Shown here one piece after another: positions 22,091 through 34,776 of a stretch of DNA of 64,000 nt. This DNA comes from Nymphaea colorata (lineage: Eukaryota; Streptophyta; Magnoliopsida; Nymphaeales; Nymphaeaceae): assembly GCF_008831285.2 (NCBI RefSeq), contig NC_045145.1:9176802-9240801 (forward strand), in the 5' to 3' direction. The translations under genes were made by a program, and so were the position numbers. Numbering within the stretch: the first letter of the stretch is position 1; every line of letters starts with the position of its first letter. The notes under the pieces are model-generated. The model searched no databases and was not told the DNA's origin. It saw only the letters and a list, made by a program, of their open reading frames with translations.

Positions 22091-24050
22091 GCCACTAACT
22101 TGTCAAATATGATATTTATGCTCAAATCCTTCTTGTTCTCTGATGGATCAAGTGTCATCAGACTAACTCTTTGAAACTAGCATTTCAGAGCTGCATCGCT
22201 CTCATGGCAAAGTGACAACACTTTGTCTAGAGCTTCATTTGTGAAGTGCCTCATCTATTCATGTGCTCGGTCTTCGTTTGTTGCCAAGTCAGCAACATGC
22301 ATAAGTGATATGCATAGAGGCTACAAACGGAAGGCAATGTAATGCCTATAATTCACATCATAAGGAATGTCAATGCTTCCTCTCCAATATCTCTACCTTT
22401 GCATGTTTTGTCTATCTTCTCTTAATATATGTATGAAGTACTTCTCTGAGATTTTTTTGATAAAGTGTCTTCAGTGCACGTCAACATAAAATACATTTGA
22501 ATTTATATTTCTTGTAAGCACACTACACAACACTGGTATCAACATGGTAACATATGCAACATTCTTTTAAGGGAGTCTTTTCTATACCATACCACATGGT
22601 ACTTGCACGTACTTAGTTTATGCATATCTAATTTTGTGTTGCAATTAGTTGCCTAGATTGCTTCATGCTTAAACCACTCGAACGTGGTTTATGTATGCAT
22701 ACCTACAGCTTTGATCAACATATTTAGGTTTAGAGTTTGAGGTCATAAATTGTAGCTTTTCACATCTCCTTCAAGCTCATTGTACCTAAGACTGTTGATG
22801 AATAATTCATATTGTTCCATAAGTCGGTACATTGACAAACAAAAGTAGACTCCTATTTTTGATGCATCATGCATGTTCTTAACTCTTTGTGTGCTTATCA
22901 TATTTGTACAAAGTTATTGTCTTATATATACAGATATCCACTTTTCTTTGTCTTTATACAACATGTGAAGCTAAACATTCTCTTCAAAATCATAAGCATG
23001 AACCATTTGTTCTCATATAGATTCAAATGTTTCTGCATCTTTACACTTATGTACACATTCTATAAAGCACTCCTTGAAGTCAGCCTTTTGATTCAGGATG
23101 TGACCTATTTTCCTTGTTGCATTTTGAAAAACATGTCACAAACTAAGCCGATGATGTGCCTCTTGCCATACATTTGACACTACTGCTATTGTTATTGCAT
23201 GGTTTCCAACTGTAAGTACAACCTTAGTGCGCTTGCCATTCACGGCTTTGGTGAGAACCTTAAAAAACAATTCCCAGGTTTTTAGTGTCTAATCATACAA
23301 AAATTCACCACCAAATATACAACTTTGAGAGTGGTTCATCCCCGCAAACTAGCAAAAGACCATTGTTGGGTATTAATCTTCATGGTTGTGTTAAAAATAA
23401 GAATATCGTTGAAGCATTCATAATCTATCATTCACGTTGAGTCTGCCTAAAAGATATGTGTGACATATTAATCCTTGTCTACTTGCACTTCATTGTACAA
23501 ATATAACTTTTAATTCTCCATCCTTCATGGATTCTAACCTCCTTCTCCTTAAGTTGTTTGTATACTTTATGGGTGTGAATGGAACATTCTTCTAACCACT
23601 ATCTACTTTGATGAAATAACTATAAGTCTTCTTGGGTGGAATGCCAGCACTCTCAATTAGTTCACTAATGGCAAAATGGGATGCTGACACCTTACAATGT
23701 GATCTCATCATGCAACTCATGTGCGGATTTGCCAAGGGATGGTTGTGGTCATTTATGATACGTGGAAGCAGTATTTTCCATTAGGAAGCCTTTCCAACAC
23801 CAATTTGGCTGCACAGCTGCATCTTGTATCAATGCTACTTTCCTTTACACTTTAATTTGTCTTCTTCCAACCTTGCTTCAAACAAGCAAATGATCTTCTC
23901 ACAACAACACCTTGCTTATTTTTATCACCCATTCACATTCTAACACTCAATCTATTTCTCAGAGCATAAGAATTGTAAAATATGTAATTGTTGTATTTGT
24001 CAGCTAACAACATTTCTGCTGCAAAAATATAGACTCTAGCACCTTCATCT
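22091..24050 (-). pseudogene. FAR1/MULE-type transposase relic
   Basis: FAR1/FHY3 proteins are plant regulators derived from Mutator-like transposases. Read right to left, a FAR1 zinc-binding-like domain is seen at about 23690-24030: FYNSYALRNRLSVR, RRSFACLKQGWKK, TRCSCAAKLVLERLPNGKYC. A MULE transposase-like core follows at about 22800-23500: GMNHSQSCIFGGEFLYD, KVLTKAVNGKRTKVVLTVGN, HHRLSL then HVFQNATRKIGHILN, and ADFKECFIECVHKCKDAETF. A weak C-terminal stretch (DLATNEDRAHE, NEALDKVLSLC) follows to about 22090. Stops and frameshifts occur every few dozen codons, so it is long dead. Whether it was a mobile MULE or a copy of a domesticated FAR1 gene cannot be told. No MULE terminal repeats were identified. 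Confidence 0.7.
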
Positions 24051-25320
24051 GTTGTGCACCTTTATGTGCAGTATTATTGTTCATCAATTCACAAGAAATA
24101 TTGCTGGGCAATATGTGTTTCTATATGAATTCAGTTGCAGGCAAGGAATATTGGTTTTCTTCAACATATTCATATTCTTGTAGTATCAAGTTATATTGTT
24201 CATTGCTGCTTTCAGATGATGACAAAAGGATGACAACCATGCCATCTATAATGTGTGAGAACCAATTATTAAGGTTGCAGACACTAACCTACAACACGAT
24301 GCATATCCAAGAAAAGTGCATTGTAGTGTGTGGCATATGACTATGTGTACCATTGTTAAGCATGACAGTTTGCGGGATGTAGTGTGCAACATTAGAACAG
24401 GCAATGGTATAAGTGATATATGTGAGTGACAAAGTATCATGAGAACCAACACGATAATGTATGTGACTTTGTGTGACCACCTATGTAATAGTATGTGGGA
24501 TAGTGTTGTACTTATTGGCATTACTTTTTCTTCTTGTATATGCTTAGCTTTGAGCTTCATAAAGTGGGGAAGTGTTTTCAATTTCTTCGAATGTCCATCC
24601 ATCGAACAAAATTATGAAGCCTACATAACACATAGACAATGCGAAAGTATTGAATGCCAGCAAAAAAAAAAATCAAATGATCAACCCCGATCATGGGAGG
24701 ATATATATTCATTTCTTCCTTGCTCTTCTTGTTTCATTTCTCACCCAATAGGCTCTGTAGTTTTTCTTTCTTTCTTCCAACCTTCTCATTTTTTATGCTC
24801 GACAACCAAGTTTTATTTAGCTTGAGATTTTCATAACAACCAGAGGGTGAAATAGGAAAAATACATGTTATCTGCATCCGTGCACTAAAAAGGAATTTAG
24901 ATCAAGGTGATATGTTCTTGTTCTTGGTTGAGTCTGTGCACTAAAAGGGCATTTTTGTTAAGGTAATAAATTCTTCCTTTTGATTGAGCACAATATTGGA
25001 TCGTAACTTGTGGGCCTTACATGTGCACGACAACTTTGTGCACAGGAGGTTGCACACAACTCACTCTCATACCAACCTTCTCTTACACTATCAAAAGGGT
25101 TTGCATCCCCCTTGAAGGCACAAATTCCTGATCAACTTGAATAGTACAAATTTTTTGTGAAATTTCAAAATAGTGCTCAAAAGGCTGGGTTCAATACAAC
25201 TTAAATTTTTTAAAATCTTGGTTAAAGTTCTTGTGCTCAAGCTGCTATAGCAGTCAACTAATAAATTACTAGACTCAATGTAAAAATCATGGGAGTGATC
25301 TCAGCCAGGTCTTCAACTTC
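24051..25320. other. No gene recognised
   Basis: A 118-codon minus-strand open frame (24246-24602) has no domain I recognise and overlaps a plus-strand one. Near-identical phrases GTGCACTAAAA(A)GG at 24880 and 24935 form a short diverged direct repeat. Confidence 0.3.
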
Positions 25321-27000
25321 AACAGGTTGAAGTAATTTCTTTTTCTTAATCTTTTGTTTTCTTATTTGAAATTTATGCTTTCTTTTCTTTTATTTTATAG
25401 GAAGCATAATTATGTTTTGTTTTTAGCTTTTTGTTTTTAGCTTGCCTAAGTTAGTTTCTTTTCTGTTCTCTCCTAGATTTACTTTAATTTCCTTAATAAT
25501 GCTTTAGTTCAGTATATTTGTTTTCATAGAATTGGATTTAATTTCATGTTTTAGAACACCATGAGGTCAGTTGTGCCTCCTTGACCCTTTCTCTTTTAAT
25601 TTTATGTTCTTTTATTCTGTCTGCTTTTATTGACATGTAGTTTTAATTTTCTTTTCTAGAATGCAGCATACATTGCAGAAGTTATTTCAATACATGGATT
25701 AGTCTCTCCTCACCCATGTGCACCCCTGTTTCAAATTGAGCTAAGCTAGCCCAGTAGCATGCCTTGAAGCAGTAGCCCTAGCATGTGAACAACTAGACTA
25801 AGTTCATACCTAACATAGGATCACTTTAAAAACATAGCTTTCCTTAATGATTATAAAGACTAGGTTCTTTACAAAGTTTTCAAAAACCCTAAGATCGTGT
25901 AGACATAAAGTTCAATCCTAGACTAGTCCTCTAAGACCTCACCTAGATCAGTCCTTAAGCCGTGGCTAGATTCTAGCCAACCTTGTAAATCCACTCTTAT
26001 GCTAAAATAATGATCAAGGATGAAAGCCCCAATATGGATGTACTATAAAGTCTCAATTAGGAATGATGCAGACATAGCCATATCTAGCAAGGGTTTTCCC
26101 AAACCAAACTCAATGTACCTAGGTCAGACCTCTTGAGTCTAACCCACATTGACTGGCCTAATCCTTAGCTTACTTGGATCTTGGACATTAGTTTTGATCA
26201 TAAATCTTAACATCGATTTCAGTGAAAGGGATTTTTAAATTTAAGTTAAGGAGATAGATAAAGTCAATCATATATCAATCTTGGATTTAATGTATTTAGA
26301 TCTAGATCTTATAGATCACATCATGGATAATAGATCAAATTCATTGGGTTTATGATTTCAAAATTTTAGATGATGTTTTTAGATATATTTTGGATCTTCA
26401 CAGTGTCTCTCACTTTTCAACCTTAAAACCAAGATCTCTTAAGATCATGAAGATTTGAAACTCTTGGATCATGATCAAATGCTTGAATTTGAATATGAAG
26501 GGATGAATCGCTTGGATCACTATTAAATGCTCTGTTTTGATCCACTATCCTCCAAATCTAGGTCCATGTCCCTTAATTGAGTCCTAAATGGAGACTGAAT
26601 TTCGAGTCTACATGATCTAGTATCACATGCATCATTTTATATCTATTTATCATTTTGCATGGGTCTACGATGTACTGGACATAAACAATTTTTAACTTAA
26701 ATCTCTCTTTGTTTATACGTCTACTTTAAAGATCCCATTAGATTTCAAAACTTGCATTATTTCAAAGTCATGGCTTGTTTGCTTTCTTATGGTTTGGATG
26801 ACAATTAAACTTAGAAATGGGGACAATAAGTCTAGTCCTTGGATTGATTACTCCTAGAAGGGTGTCAGGAATAGTCAGACCTCATACCAACCAGCCAGGT
26901 CCTGTCTCTCATATTTTCACATTTAGAAAACAAAGGTGCTTATAGTTAAGTGTATGTCATTTTTACAGTTAATATCTAAAGTTGAGAAATTTTACATGTA
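25321..27000 (+). repeat. LTR-like sequence preceding element B
   Basis: 25330-25760 resembles 53900-54240 (shared order of GCCTAAG(T)TAG(T)TT, then ATG(G)AGGTCA(G/T)(T)TGTGCCTC, then CTCTTTTA). From 25900 to 26800 the text is rich in AGATCT/TTGGATCAT words as in other LTR-like patches. It ends just before a PBS-like TGGCGACC at 27009. I infer the 5' LTR of element B, but its exact start is not determined. Confidence 0.45.
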
Positions 27001-27091
27001 AAAAAAAGTGGCGACCATGATGGGACCATTTTTTAAAGTTGAGAAATTTTACATGTAAAAAAAAGTGGCGACCATGATGGGACCATTTTTT
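26978..27091 (+). repeat. Perfect 57-bp tandem duplication
   Basis: Copies 26978-27034 and 27035-27091 are identical, each starting AAAGTTGAGAAATTTTAC and ending GGGACCATTTTTT. Each contains one PBS-like TGGCGACC. Identity within very decayed surroundings implies a recent event. Confidence 0.95.
27009..27016 (+). other. PBS-like site of element B (first copy; second at 27066-27073)
   Basis: TGGCGACC resembles the TGGCGAC start of the primer binding site used by Tat/Ogre-type elements. A similar GTGGCGACTTACGGG is at 39842. Support is the position right after LTR-like sequence. Confidence 0.4.
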
Positions 27092-27445
27092 ATCTGACTA
27101 TACCTAATATCCTAATTTTCTAAGTTCTAAATGTTGTGACACCCTTACAGCCATCCAGGTGACACCATGATTTCATAAGAATGCATATCTCTGATATGCA
27201 TCAGGACTTAGAATTGAGAGAGATTTGTACATGTTCACATACATATAGGATCACATACTACCCCTCCCAATTTAGGATTTGCTTGATAGTAATGATCGCT
27301 ATACTCTTCATTTTTAACCCCCATCTTATGTTATATTGTATTAGAGCCAACTGATTATGCATGTGCATATTTCAAAATTTCCTTTCAGCTATATGTGTCG
27401 ATCATCATATCCTGGAACACTCCCAGTATGCATTAGCTCAAGATG

Positions 27446-28990
27446 GTTCAACAGCCAGACCAACCTACTGAGGTGGGTATTGGCTCTCCCCTCACCTATA
27501 TTTAGGTAGTAGCCCAGTATATTGGTGAGTGATCAATGAGAACAAAGATCCATGAATTTTTAGAAATCATTTGGAGGACTCTATGCCACGTATATTGGAT
27601 TTTTCATTCAAGTATCTAAGCATATTTGATGTATGGAACCATTGATGATTTCAGAGCCTATGTACCTAGTTATGAACAAGATGATTTCAAATAATTACAT
27701 GATAGAGTTGTGTCATTATGGAGTGTTGTCTGAACATGTATGTCATGTTTGATTATATGTTGCTTCCTCTACATGCATTACATTTGATTATAAAATATGC
27801 ACAATGTCTTCATAAAAAACTGGATGTGAATTTCAAAAGGACATCATTTTCCTATGTCACAAGCCACCTAGTATCTTCATTAGTCTCCATGTTGTCCCCT
27901 AGGTTTTCTTTAGCTTGCCAAGGTCAAAATGTCACACATAACATCTAAACCTCCAATTGAGTCGATATTGACAATCCCAACCACTTCAACCAGTCTGGCA
28001 ATCCCCTACTCTATGTTGATCCGCATGCCTGTTCTGACCCCCACCATGTTATCTTGTTAGTCAATATGATTAGGATGTTTCGTCATGGCTATGTTGTCCA
28101 CTCGATCTTTAGCAATGACCAAGATACTAAATACATTCCATTGTGTCAAGCTGGTACCCACATGTCTTGAGCAATTCATTGACATTTTCCCTCATCATTT
28201 AGATGAATATGGTTTAGAGACATTGGTATTGCCATCATCATAACATATAAATGACAGCCTCTTCCATGCCTTTGCTGAGAGGTTGAACATGTTTGTATCT
28301 TCTTTTTGGTTTCATTTCGAAGAGATAAGACCCCTCTTGGACAAGTTCACGTATATTTTGGGACTACCAAAGCCAGCGGGTTGTCCTAGACTCAATTGAA
28401 GATTAGTTCGTGACCAACTTCAATCTTGTTTTTAGCATGTGTTCATGTTTTGAAACCACCCTTTATGCAATGTCCCAGTCTATATGCCACAGTGTTTTCC
28501 TACTAACCAATAGCTTCAAGGAGTTCAACAACCAGACCAACCTACTGGATGTAGGTATTTGTCCTTCCCTTACCATGTACTTGCAGCAAATAGCCTTGTT
28601 TATAGGTAAGGAGCCAAGGAAAATTGGAAACCCCAACTTGTAGAACCCATGGAGAAGACTATGCGACATACATTAGATTTTATCCAAGTATATTGACATA
28701 CCTTGTTATGAAACTCTTGCTGATGATAAAAGGCCCAAACCCATTTTTAAAACAATTATGTTGGAACCATGTCTTTAGGGAGTGATGTATTTGCATTTGT
28801 GTTTATCCTTATTTGATACTCATTCGATGAACACATTTTTCATGGAATTTCTAAAAAATTAGGCATAGATTTCAAAATGTCTTTCATTTTACCATGTCAA
28901 AATCAGCCAGAATTTAAAATTTAGTCATTCTACCACTTAGGATTTATCTATCTAGCCTACCTCAAGCCAAACATGTTAGTCATCTATTTT
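27446..28990 (+). repeat. Two diverged copies of a roughly 500-bp block in the element B leader
   Basis: 27446-27960 and 28516-28990 correspond: (G)GTTCAACA(A/G)CCAGACCAACCTACTG opens both, GG(A)GA(A)GACTATGC(C/G)AC follows about 150 bp on, and TTAGGGAGTG/TTATGGAGTG then starts a second shared part. The period is about 1070 bp. The 555 bp between copies show no gene. Confidence 0.65.
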
Positions 28991-29233
28991 GAGGCTTCCT
29001 ATTGGGTTGGCTCAGGTAGGCACAATTATTTTCAGTCTAGTTTGGTCATCTCAAGATCTTAAACAATTTGTCTATCTTGTCCCCACTGTATTTTGTCTTC
29101 CAGTCACCATGTTTTGGGCACATCCTCACCGTCACATTGTATACTCCATCCTACAAGGAGACCAGACACCATGGTCTTCCCCATGGATGCACTTACCATA
29201 TGATGGTACTCAAAGTGGTAAAAGCAGTTCCTG

Positions 29234-29421
29234 ATGGCCTACCCTAGATATCTTGATGATTGCAGATTGGAAACAATCGCCCTTGATTATAAGAATGAGG
29301 TGAATGGACCATTAATTCAGGAACTAGCTAAGAGATGGAACCCTTACACAAGCACATTTTGGTTCCCATCGGGAGAGATGACACCACTCATGAGGCATCG
29401 TAGAACAGATGTTGGTTAGAC
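29234..29421 (+). pseudogene. Plant mobile domain (PMD)-like relic
   Basis: The 61-codon stretch includes LIQELAKRWNPYTSTFWF followed by PSGEMTPL. It matches the W-x-P-x-T-x-T-F-x-x-P-x-GEMT core of the plant mobile domain, known from transposable elements and from the host proteins MAIN and MAIL1. The part after GEMTPL no longer reads as the usual leucine-rich continuation and stops at 29419. It lies between the LTR-like sequence and gag of element B, so I read it as part of an extra ORF of that element. Either a separate PMD transposon nested here or an element-borne ORF is possible. Confidence 0.6.
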
Positions 29422-30359
29422 CAAAGTCTACATGGAGAGGACCTTGAAGGTCATTCTTTTTGTGCACCATTGGACTACTCATCTTCACAAATAGGTAGGG
29501 TATGATGGACCTTTGGCACTTCAGTTATTTAGCATGTGAGGGACCTATCGCTTCAGGACTTTGTTAGTAGCCATGACATGACTTTATTTCCTATATCAAA
29601 AACTCACCAGATATGTCATGCTACAATCATCAATAGTAAAGGGATACACATGGTTCATGCGGGAATGGTTTTATCGGCACACAGCTCAAGGGGGACAAAA
29701 TTTCAATCATTAAGGGATGCACCTGGAACAACTTGTTCACGGTCGACCTAGTAGGTCTGGATGGTACATGTCATGGTTGAGGAGTGTCACTTTCAGTCCT
29801 TAGTGTTGTTGAATCTATTCTTCCAACTATTTTGAATGAACAAAATTCTAGTTTTTTATTCTCCAATCTTCATTGTGTGTCATCTGCTCCCAACATCGTC
29901 CCACCTCGTCATTGCTCTGGACTAATCCCATAACTCTAACAAGTGAAAGCAAAACAGTTGGCAAGCTGATATGCTTCCCAGAAAGACCAATGCTAATGAC
30001 AATGCTAAGGAAGAGGACTGAAGTGAGGAAGCCAATGGGGCAGGAGGTGAAGTTAATCTAGTGCATCTAGGAGCCATTGAGCATATGTTCCAGAGATGAT
30101 ACGAGAGCTAAGCCTGAAAAATTACAAAAATAATGATAATTAAGGTTCTTGAGTAAAAGATACTAGAAACAATGGTGATGACGTTACAAGAGAGCGAGGA
30201 AGTAATGTACGGTATAATAATCATAATGCTGACAAACTACTAGTAAAGGGCTAAAAAATTCCACAAGAAAAACTTCTGACCTTATGCAATCTCAAATTGA
30301 TGAAATGGAAAGAGCTGTGAGAGATATCCAGAACTAGGGCAAGAACGTTTACTCCTATA

Positions 30360-30890
30360 AGGGCTTATGTAAGAGCCTAGTTGATGAAGATTTAGAAGGG
30401 TTCCCTAGAATGTTCAACAAATTCAAGCGAACCAAGAATCACCATACTCACTTTTGCATCTTTTTTGCTGAATGTGGCAAATTCCATGAGAATAATAAAG
30501 CTCTCTTTATTTGTTTTTCCAAGAGTCCGAAAAGAGAAGTCACTCAATGATATCTAAAAACTATTGACCAACGCAGGTGAAAGACTTTGATGAAGTGGTC
30601 AATACTGTTATTGAAAAATATAAGGCCAACATCTTGGTATTTCCCATGTTGGATAATCTCATGGGCATCTGCCAAAAATTACTAGAATCAATTTGAGATT
30701 ACATAAAAAATGGCAAACAACTAGTCTGAAGCACCGAACCCCTATGCTTGAAGTTCACGCTCTAACCGTGACACTCAACAGATTTAAAGACAATGTAAGG
30801 CACCACCTTATTTCTCAAGAGCATGAAAACTTCTACGAGCTCAAAAGGAAGGGAAAGAAAAGTGAGAGCCAAGGAGATGGGTTATCTTAA
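30360..30890 (+). pseudogene. Gag relic of element B
   Basis: Capsid-type sequence of Tat-like elements: NLMGICQKLLESI, then a RLHKKW/RDYxxRW-like block (30690 on), and HHLISQEHENFYELKRKGKK at the position of the usual capsid end. One 65-codon open piece runs 30693-30890. No zinc knuckle is seen after it (30891-31560 is decayed). Assigned by order before protease and by style, so moderate certainty. Confidence 0.55.
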
Positions 30891-31584
30891 AACAGAGAGT
30901 GGCCAGTCATCAAGCAAGAAAGATGACAAGATGAGGGAAAGTTCAGAGCCACACTACTTTCTTCGTAAAGACTGATAGCACTACAAACACAAGGGCTCTA
31001 AAGCCATGGACTATGCCAGCTGTCGATAATGAAGTGGTTAAAGGTACTCAAAGGGATAAAACTAGAGCCATGACTTTCGAAAAGCCCTAAGTTGGACTAG
31101 GGACCGAAAAAGCACTCCTATTGAGCAAGACAAAGTAGGGCTCTTGGAATTACTCCTAAAACAAAACTTATGTCAGTTACCAAAATGACATTCGATCATG
31201 CACTCTTGAAGAAATGGTTGCAATGACCATCACTTATAGGCTAGCCATGTTAGACATCACACGAGCTCTAAATATGCAAACGGCAATACTCAGTTTCCAT
31301 GCTAATAAGTCAAAACTCATCTCCATGCTAATTTTCAATCTAAGGGGATTGCATAATGAAAAAGTCAAGTAGGCAAGCAAGTGATCGAGCAGCCCGAATG
31401 CTCCCAAACAACTAAAGAAAGAACATAAGGTAAAGTTGACAATGTTCCTCTCAATATCTTAGTATTACAATTGGTAAATGCTTCCCAAAGCATCGCCAAG
31501 AACTAGATGAAGTATTGACAAAGATCAAGGTAAAGACAAACACCAGTCCAGAGGCACTTGCTCAAAAAGTAAATTAAGTGACAG

Positions 31585-31806
31585 TCAATGCTCCCATCAT
31601 CTTCTTTGGTGATGATCTGCCCAAGCTTCATTTGTTTCATAATAATGTCTTACATATTGCAGTACGTGCATAGGGTAAATGTGCAACATATCCTTATTAA
31701 TAGAGGAAGCAATTTGAACATTTGTCCCAATATAGCAGCCAATGCTCTAAGCCTCAAAGAAGAAGATTATACTCCAAATGATCAGGTGATTTTCAGCTTT
31801 GATTGA
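31585..31806 (+). pseudogene. Retroviral-type aspartic protease relic of element B
   Basis: HILINRGSNLNICPN (31687-31731) corresponds to the family ILIDGGSxLNIC active-site block. The catalytic Asp codon is AAT (Asn) at 31699-31701, consistent with GAT to AAT. The upstream VTVNAPIIFFGDDLPKLHL is in another frame. Dead by sequence. Confidence 0.65.
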
Positions 31807-33939
31807 GCAAACAAACATGAAAAGTACGATTTACTTGGATTTTTAGATCAATTACACGGTGCACTATATTATCTTTAGGGAGGTAAGTGTGCCACCCTCT
31901 TATTTTTATTCTACTAGGATGTCTCTTGATCTTTGAAGCAAATTTCATACCTTAAACCATGCATCAATGTATAAAATGGAGTCACAGTGGAATAATCACC
32001 ACAGTGCTGACTGAGAACCCAAAGAGAAGATTACCACAACCTATGATTCTCAGACCTGCATAAAACATTCTGTTCCTTAGTATTTGTTGTCGTAAAGGAA
32101 TTTATTTAGAGGTTGAACATGAAAGAGATGATGCCGACCATACCTGTGATATCTCAAGCCCCACTGAGTCCATTAGACAATCTGCCTAGAGATGTCGTCA
32201 AGATCCTCTCATCCATTTCTACAAAGCAAGCCTAAGACTCACCTTGGCTGAAGAACTAGGAAGACTTGTGGACCCGAACAATGAACACGAACCTAGAATA
32301 GACTCCTTCTCGGGCATGGTTGAATCAGGAATAACCTTATTCAAAATATCTAGAAACACTTACTCATCTCCAAAAGTAGAAGATAGTTGAACTGATGAAA
32401 AAATACATGGTTTTTGATGAAGGAAACATGCAGAAATTTGTCTGTAGGTCGTCACTGACATGGACTTTGATTCGTACCTCAACAAGTGGTTATGATTTTG
32501 CTCGATAAGAATTGTCAAAGAACTAGAGTTGCATCTCAAGGCCAGCAAATGGGATAGTCTACCACACTAATACAATTTGTAAATGGCCTTTTTCAACCAC
32601 ACACACCTAAAAATCACTCAAGAAGCAATCATCAACCTTAGTAATCTTGTCAAGCTAAAGAAAGCAGTCCTAGATTATTTTAATCTTGTCAAGCTAAAGA
32701 ATGCAGTCCTAGATTATTTCAAATAAGTATCCACTGAGGCTATCATGACTCTGTTGCAGCACTATAAATTTTTGAAGCTAAAGAGGTTATGCATGATAGA
32801 AGATACTCCAATTGAGTCAGAATTAGTCTCCTCACAAATTCCAACATGAAAAAACTAAAGTTTGTTAACTACGAAGAGTCAATCTTGTAAAGGCCCTAAT
32901 TCTAGAACCCGGATTTACATGTATTCACATTTCCAAAAGAAAGCAGTAGGTTTTGATGTGCAAGGCCCCCAATACTACCCCATCATGAACAATAAGCAGT
33001 ATGGAGGGAACAATGCTTTTAGAAGGTTATGAATCAGTTCGGCACTACTAAAGATTTAACCATGAGATTTTCATTACTCTATACAAGTTTTTTACCAGCT
33101 ATAATAGAAAATCTGATCTCATTGAATCCATTCCCACTCTTGGGGAGGTTGTTCATCACCCTTTGTGATGTGGACTCACATGAAACCATGACCGAAAAAA
33201 TTTGTAATGAAAGCCCCACAACTCAAAAACTATGATGCCTGACATGAGTTTAAGCTACGATCTAAGGAAGATAACGAGCGTCAATGGGAAAGATTCCATC
33301 TAGTAGAGTTCATGTGATTTTAACATATGTGTAGCTTAGGATAATGCAATATTTGCTCTGCTTGTGGCATTGTTGGGATTGGAATACTGCCCCTCCTCTT
33401 CTTTCTTTTTTAGTGATCAATAAAGAAATGATTTTGTTTTGCCTTGAAAGTTGTGCTTTCCACTTGAGCATTCGCTCAAGTTGCTACAATACTAATGCAT
33501 TTCTTCACAAGCGATGTTTTTATAGGGCCAATATGGCATGCAATATTGCAACAACAACAAAGGTAATCTACGCTCGTGAGATTTAAGAACATAAGAATGA
33601 TGAATCGTGAGAGGTAGCATAACCAACGTTACAACCAACCAAACTAACACAACTATATAAAGAAGATCAACCCCCGACTATGATTAGTGATCCTATCAAG
33701 GGAATAAGCAATTGGGATAAAGGAAGATCCCAAGTTGATTCAGGTTGATGCTAACCATGATGTTGAGGAAGAAGAAAACTTGTAAAATTTATCAAAGAAT
33801 ACAAACTTTTCTTTACTTGGACCCATAAAGATATGGTACGGTTAGACCAAAGCTAGTCGAACACATGCTAATTTTGCAAGCCGGAAGCAAGTTAGTAAAC
33901 CAGAAATTGAGAAAGCTACCCCAGATGATGATAAGGTCA
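31807..33939 (+). other. Decayed pol region between protease and RT of element B
   Basis: Stops in all frames. A 39-bp tandem duplication (32642-32719) lies here. Short peptides are present but no domain I can name. Confidence 0.35.
32642..32719 (+). repeat. 39-bp tandem duplication, one mismatch
   Basis: TAATCTTGTCAAGCTAAAGA starts both copies (32642 and 32681). The single difference is A/T at the 21st-22nd base. Confidence 0.9.
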
Positions 33940-34580
33940 AAGAAGGCTTAGAAGATCTTTAGAAAGCAAAATTTATCAAAAACCATTGACTATACAGAAT
34001 GGTTGGCAAACGTTCTCATGGTACCAAATAAAAATAAGAAAGTCAAAATATGCATCGACTTTCGTGACCTCAATAAAGCCACTCTTAAAAATGATTTATC
34101 TATTGCCAAATATGGATCTACTGATAGACAACATTAGAGAACATAAAAGGTTCTCTTTCATGGATTGCTATTCAGGCAATAACTAGATCAACTTAGCCAT
34201 CATAGATCAACTAAAGACCTCATTCACAACTCCCATGCGATCCTTCTGCGATACAATGATGTTGTTTGGACTCAAAAAATACGAGAGCTACATATTAAGG
34301 AGAAATGGTAACAATCTTTCATGATCAGATGCACAATTTTGTAGATGCATATGTTGATGACATCTTGGTCAAATCCAAGACTCGAATAGACCATTTTGAT
34401 GTCCTCAAGTAAGCATTTGACAAAATAATTCAGTGCCAATTGAAGTTAAACCCATAAAAATGTGTATTCAGTGTGGAATGAGGAAAACATATTGGATATA
34501 TGGTTAGTAAATAATGGATTGAATAGATCCAGTAAAAGTTAAGACCATAATTGACATGTCTTCAACAAGAACTTTGAAAG
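33940..34580 (+). pseudogene. Reverse transcriptase relic of element B
   Basis: NVLMVPNKNKKVKICIDFRD then LNKAT (from about 34008) is the RT finger and palm entry. FVDAYVDDILVKS with intact YVDD at 34350-34361 is the active site, and HFDVLK, QCQLKLNP and GYMVSK follow. Several frameshifts and stops separate these blocks. It matches 9968-10275 of element A. Confidence 0.85.
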
Positions 34581-34684
34581 AACTGTGAAGCTTGTAAGGC
34601 ATAATTCAAGCAATCAGAAGGTTCATTTCAAACTTAGCTCTCATATGTGAACCATTCAACCATCTTTTCAATAGATGGGTCAAA

Positions 34685-34776
34685 TTTTGGTGGAGCCCCA
34701 CAATGTGACCAAACTTTTTGGTGGAGCCCCGCAATGTGACCAAACTTTTTGGTGGAGCCCATAAAGTGACCAAACT
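34685..34776 (+). repeat. Three tandem copies of a 31-bp unit
   Basis: TTTTGGTGGAGCCC opens copies at 34685, 34716 and 34747. The first two differ at one base; the third is slightly shorter and diverged. Confidence 0.9.

Noticed and set aside
24315-24385. TTGTAGTG and GTAGTG considered as the right CACTA end
   Set aside because: No matching subterminal repeats beside them and the terminal match is only about seven bases.
24246-24602. 118-codon minus-strand open frame considered as the FAR1 N-terminus
   Set aside because: No FAR1-like residues; the FAR1 domain starts lower, and a plus-strand frame overlaps with equal quality.
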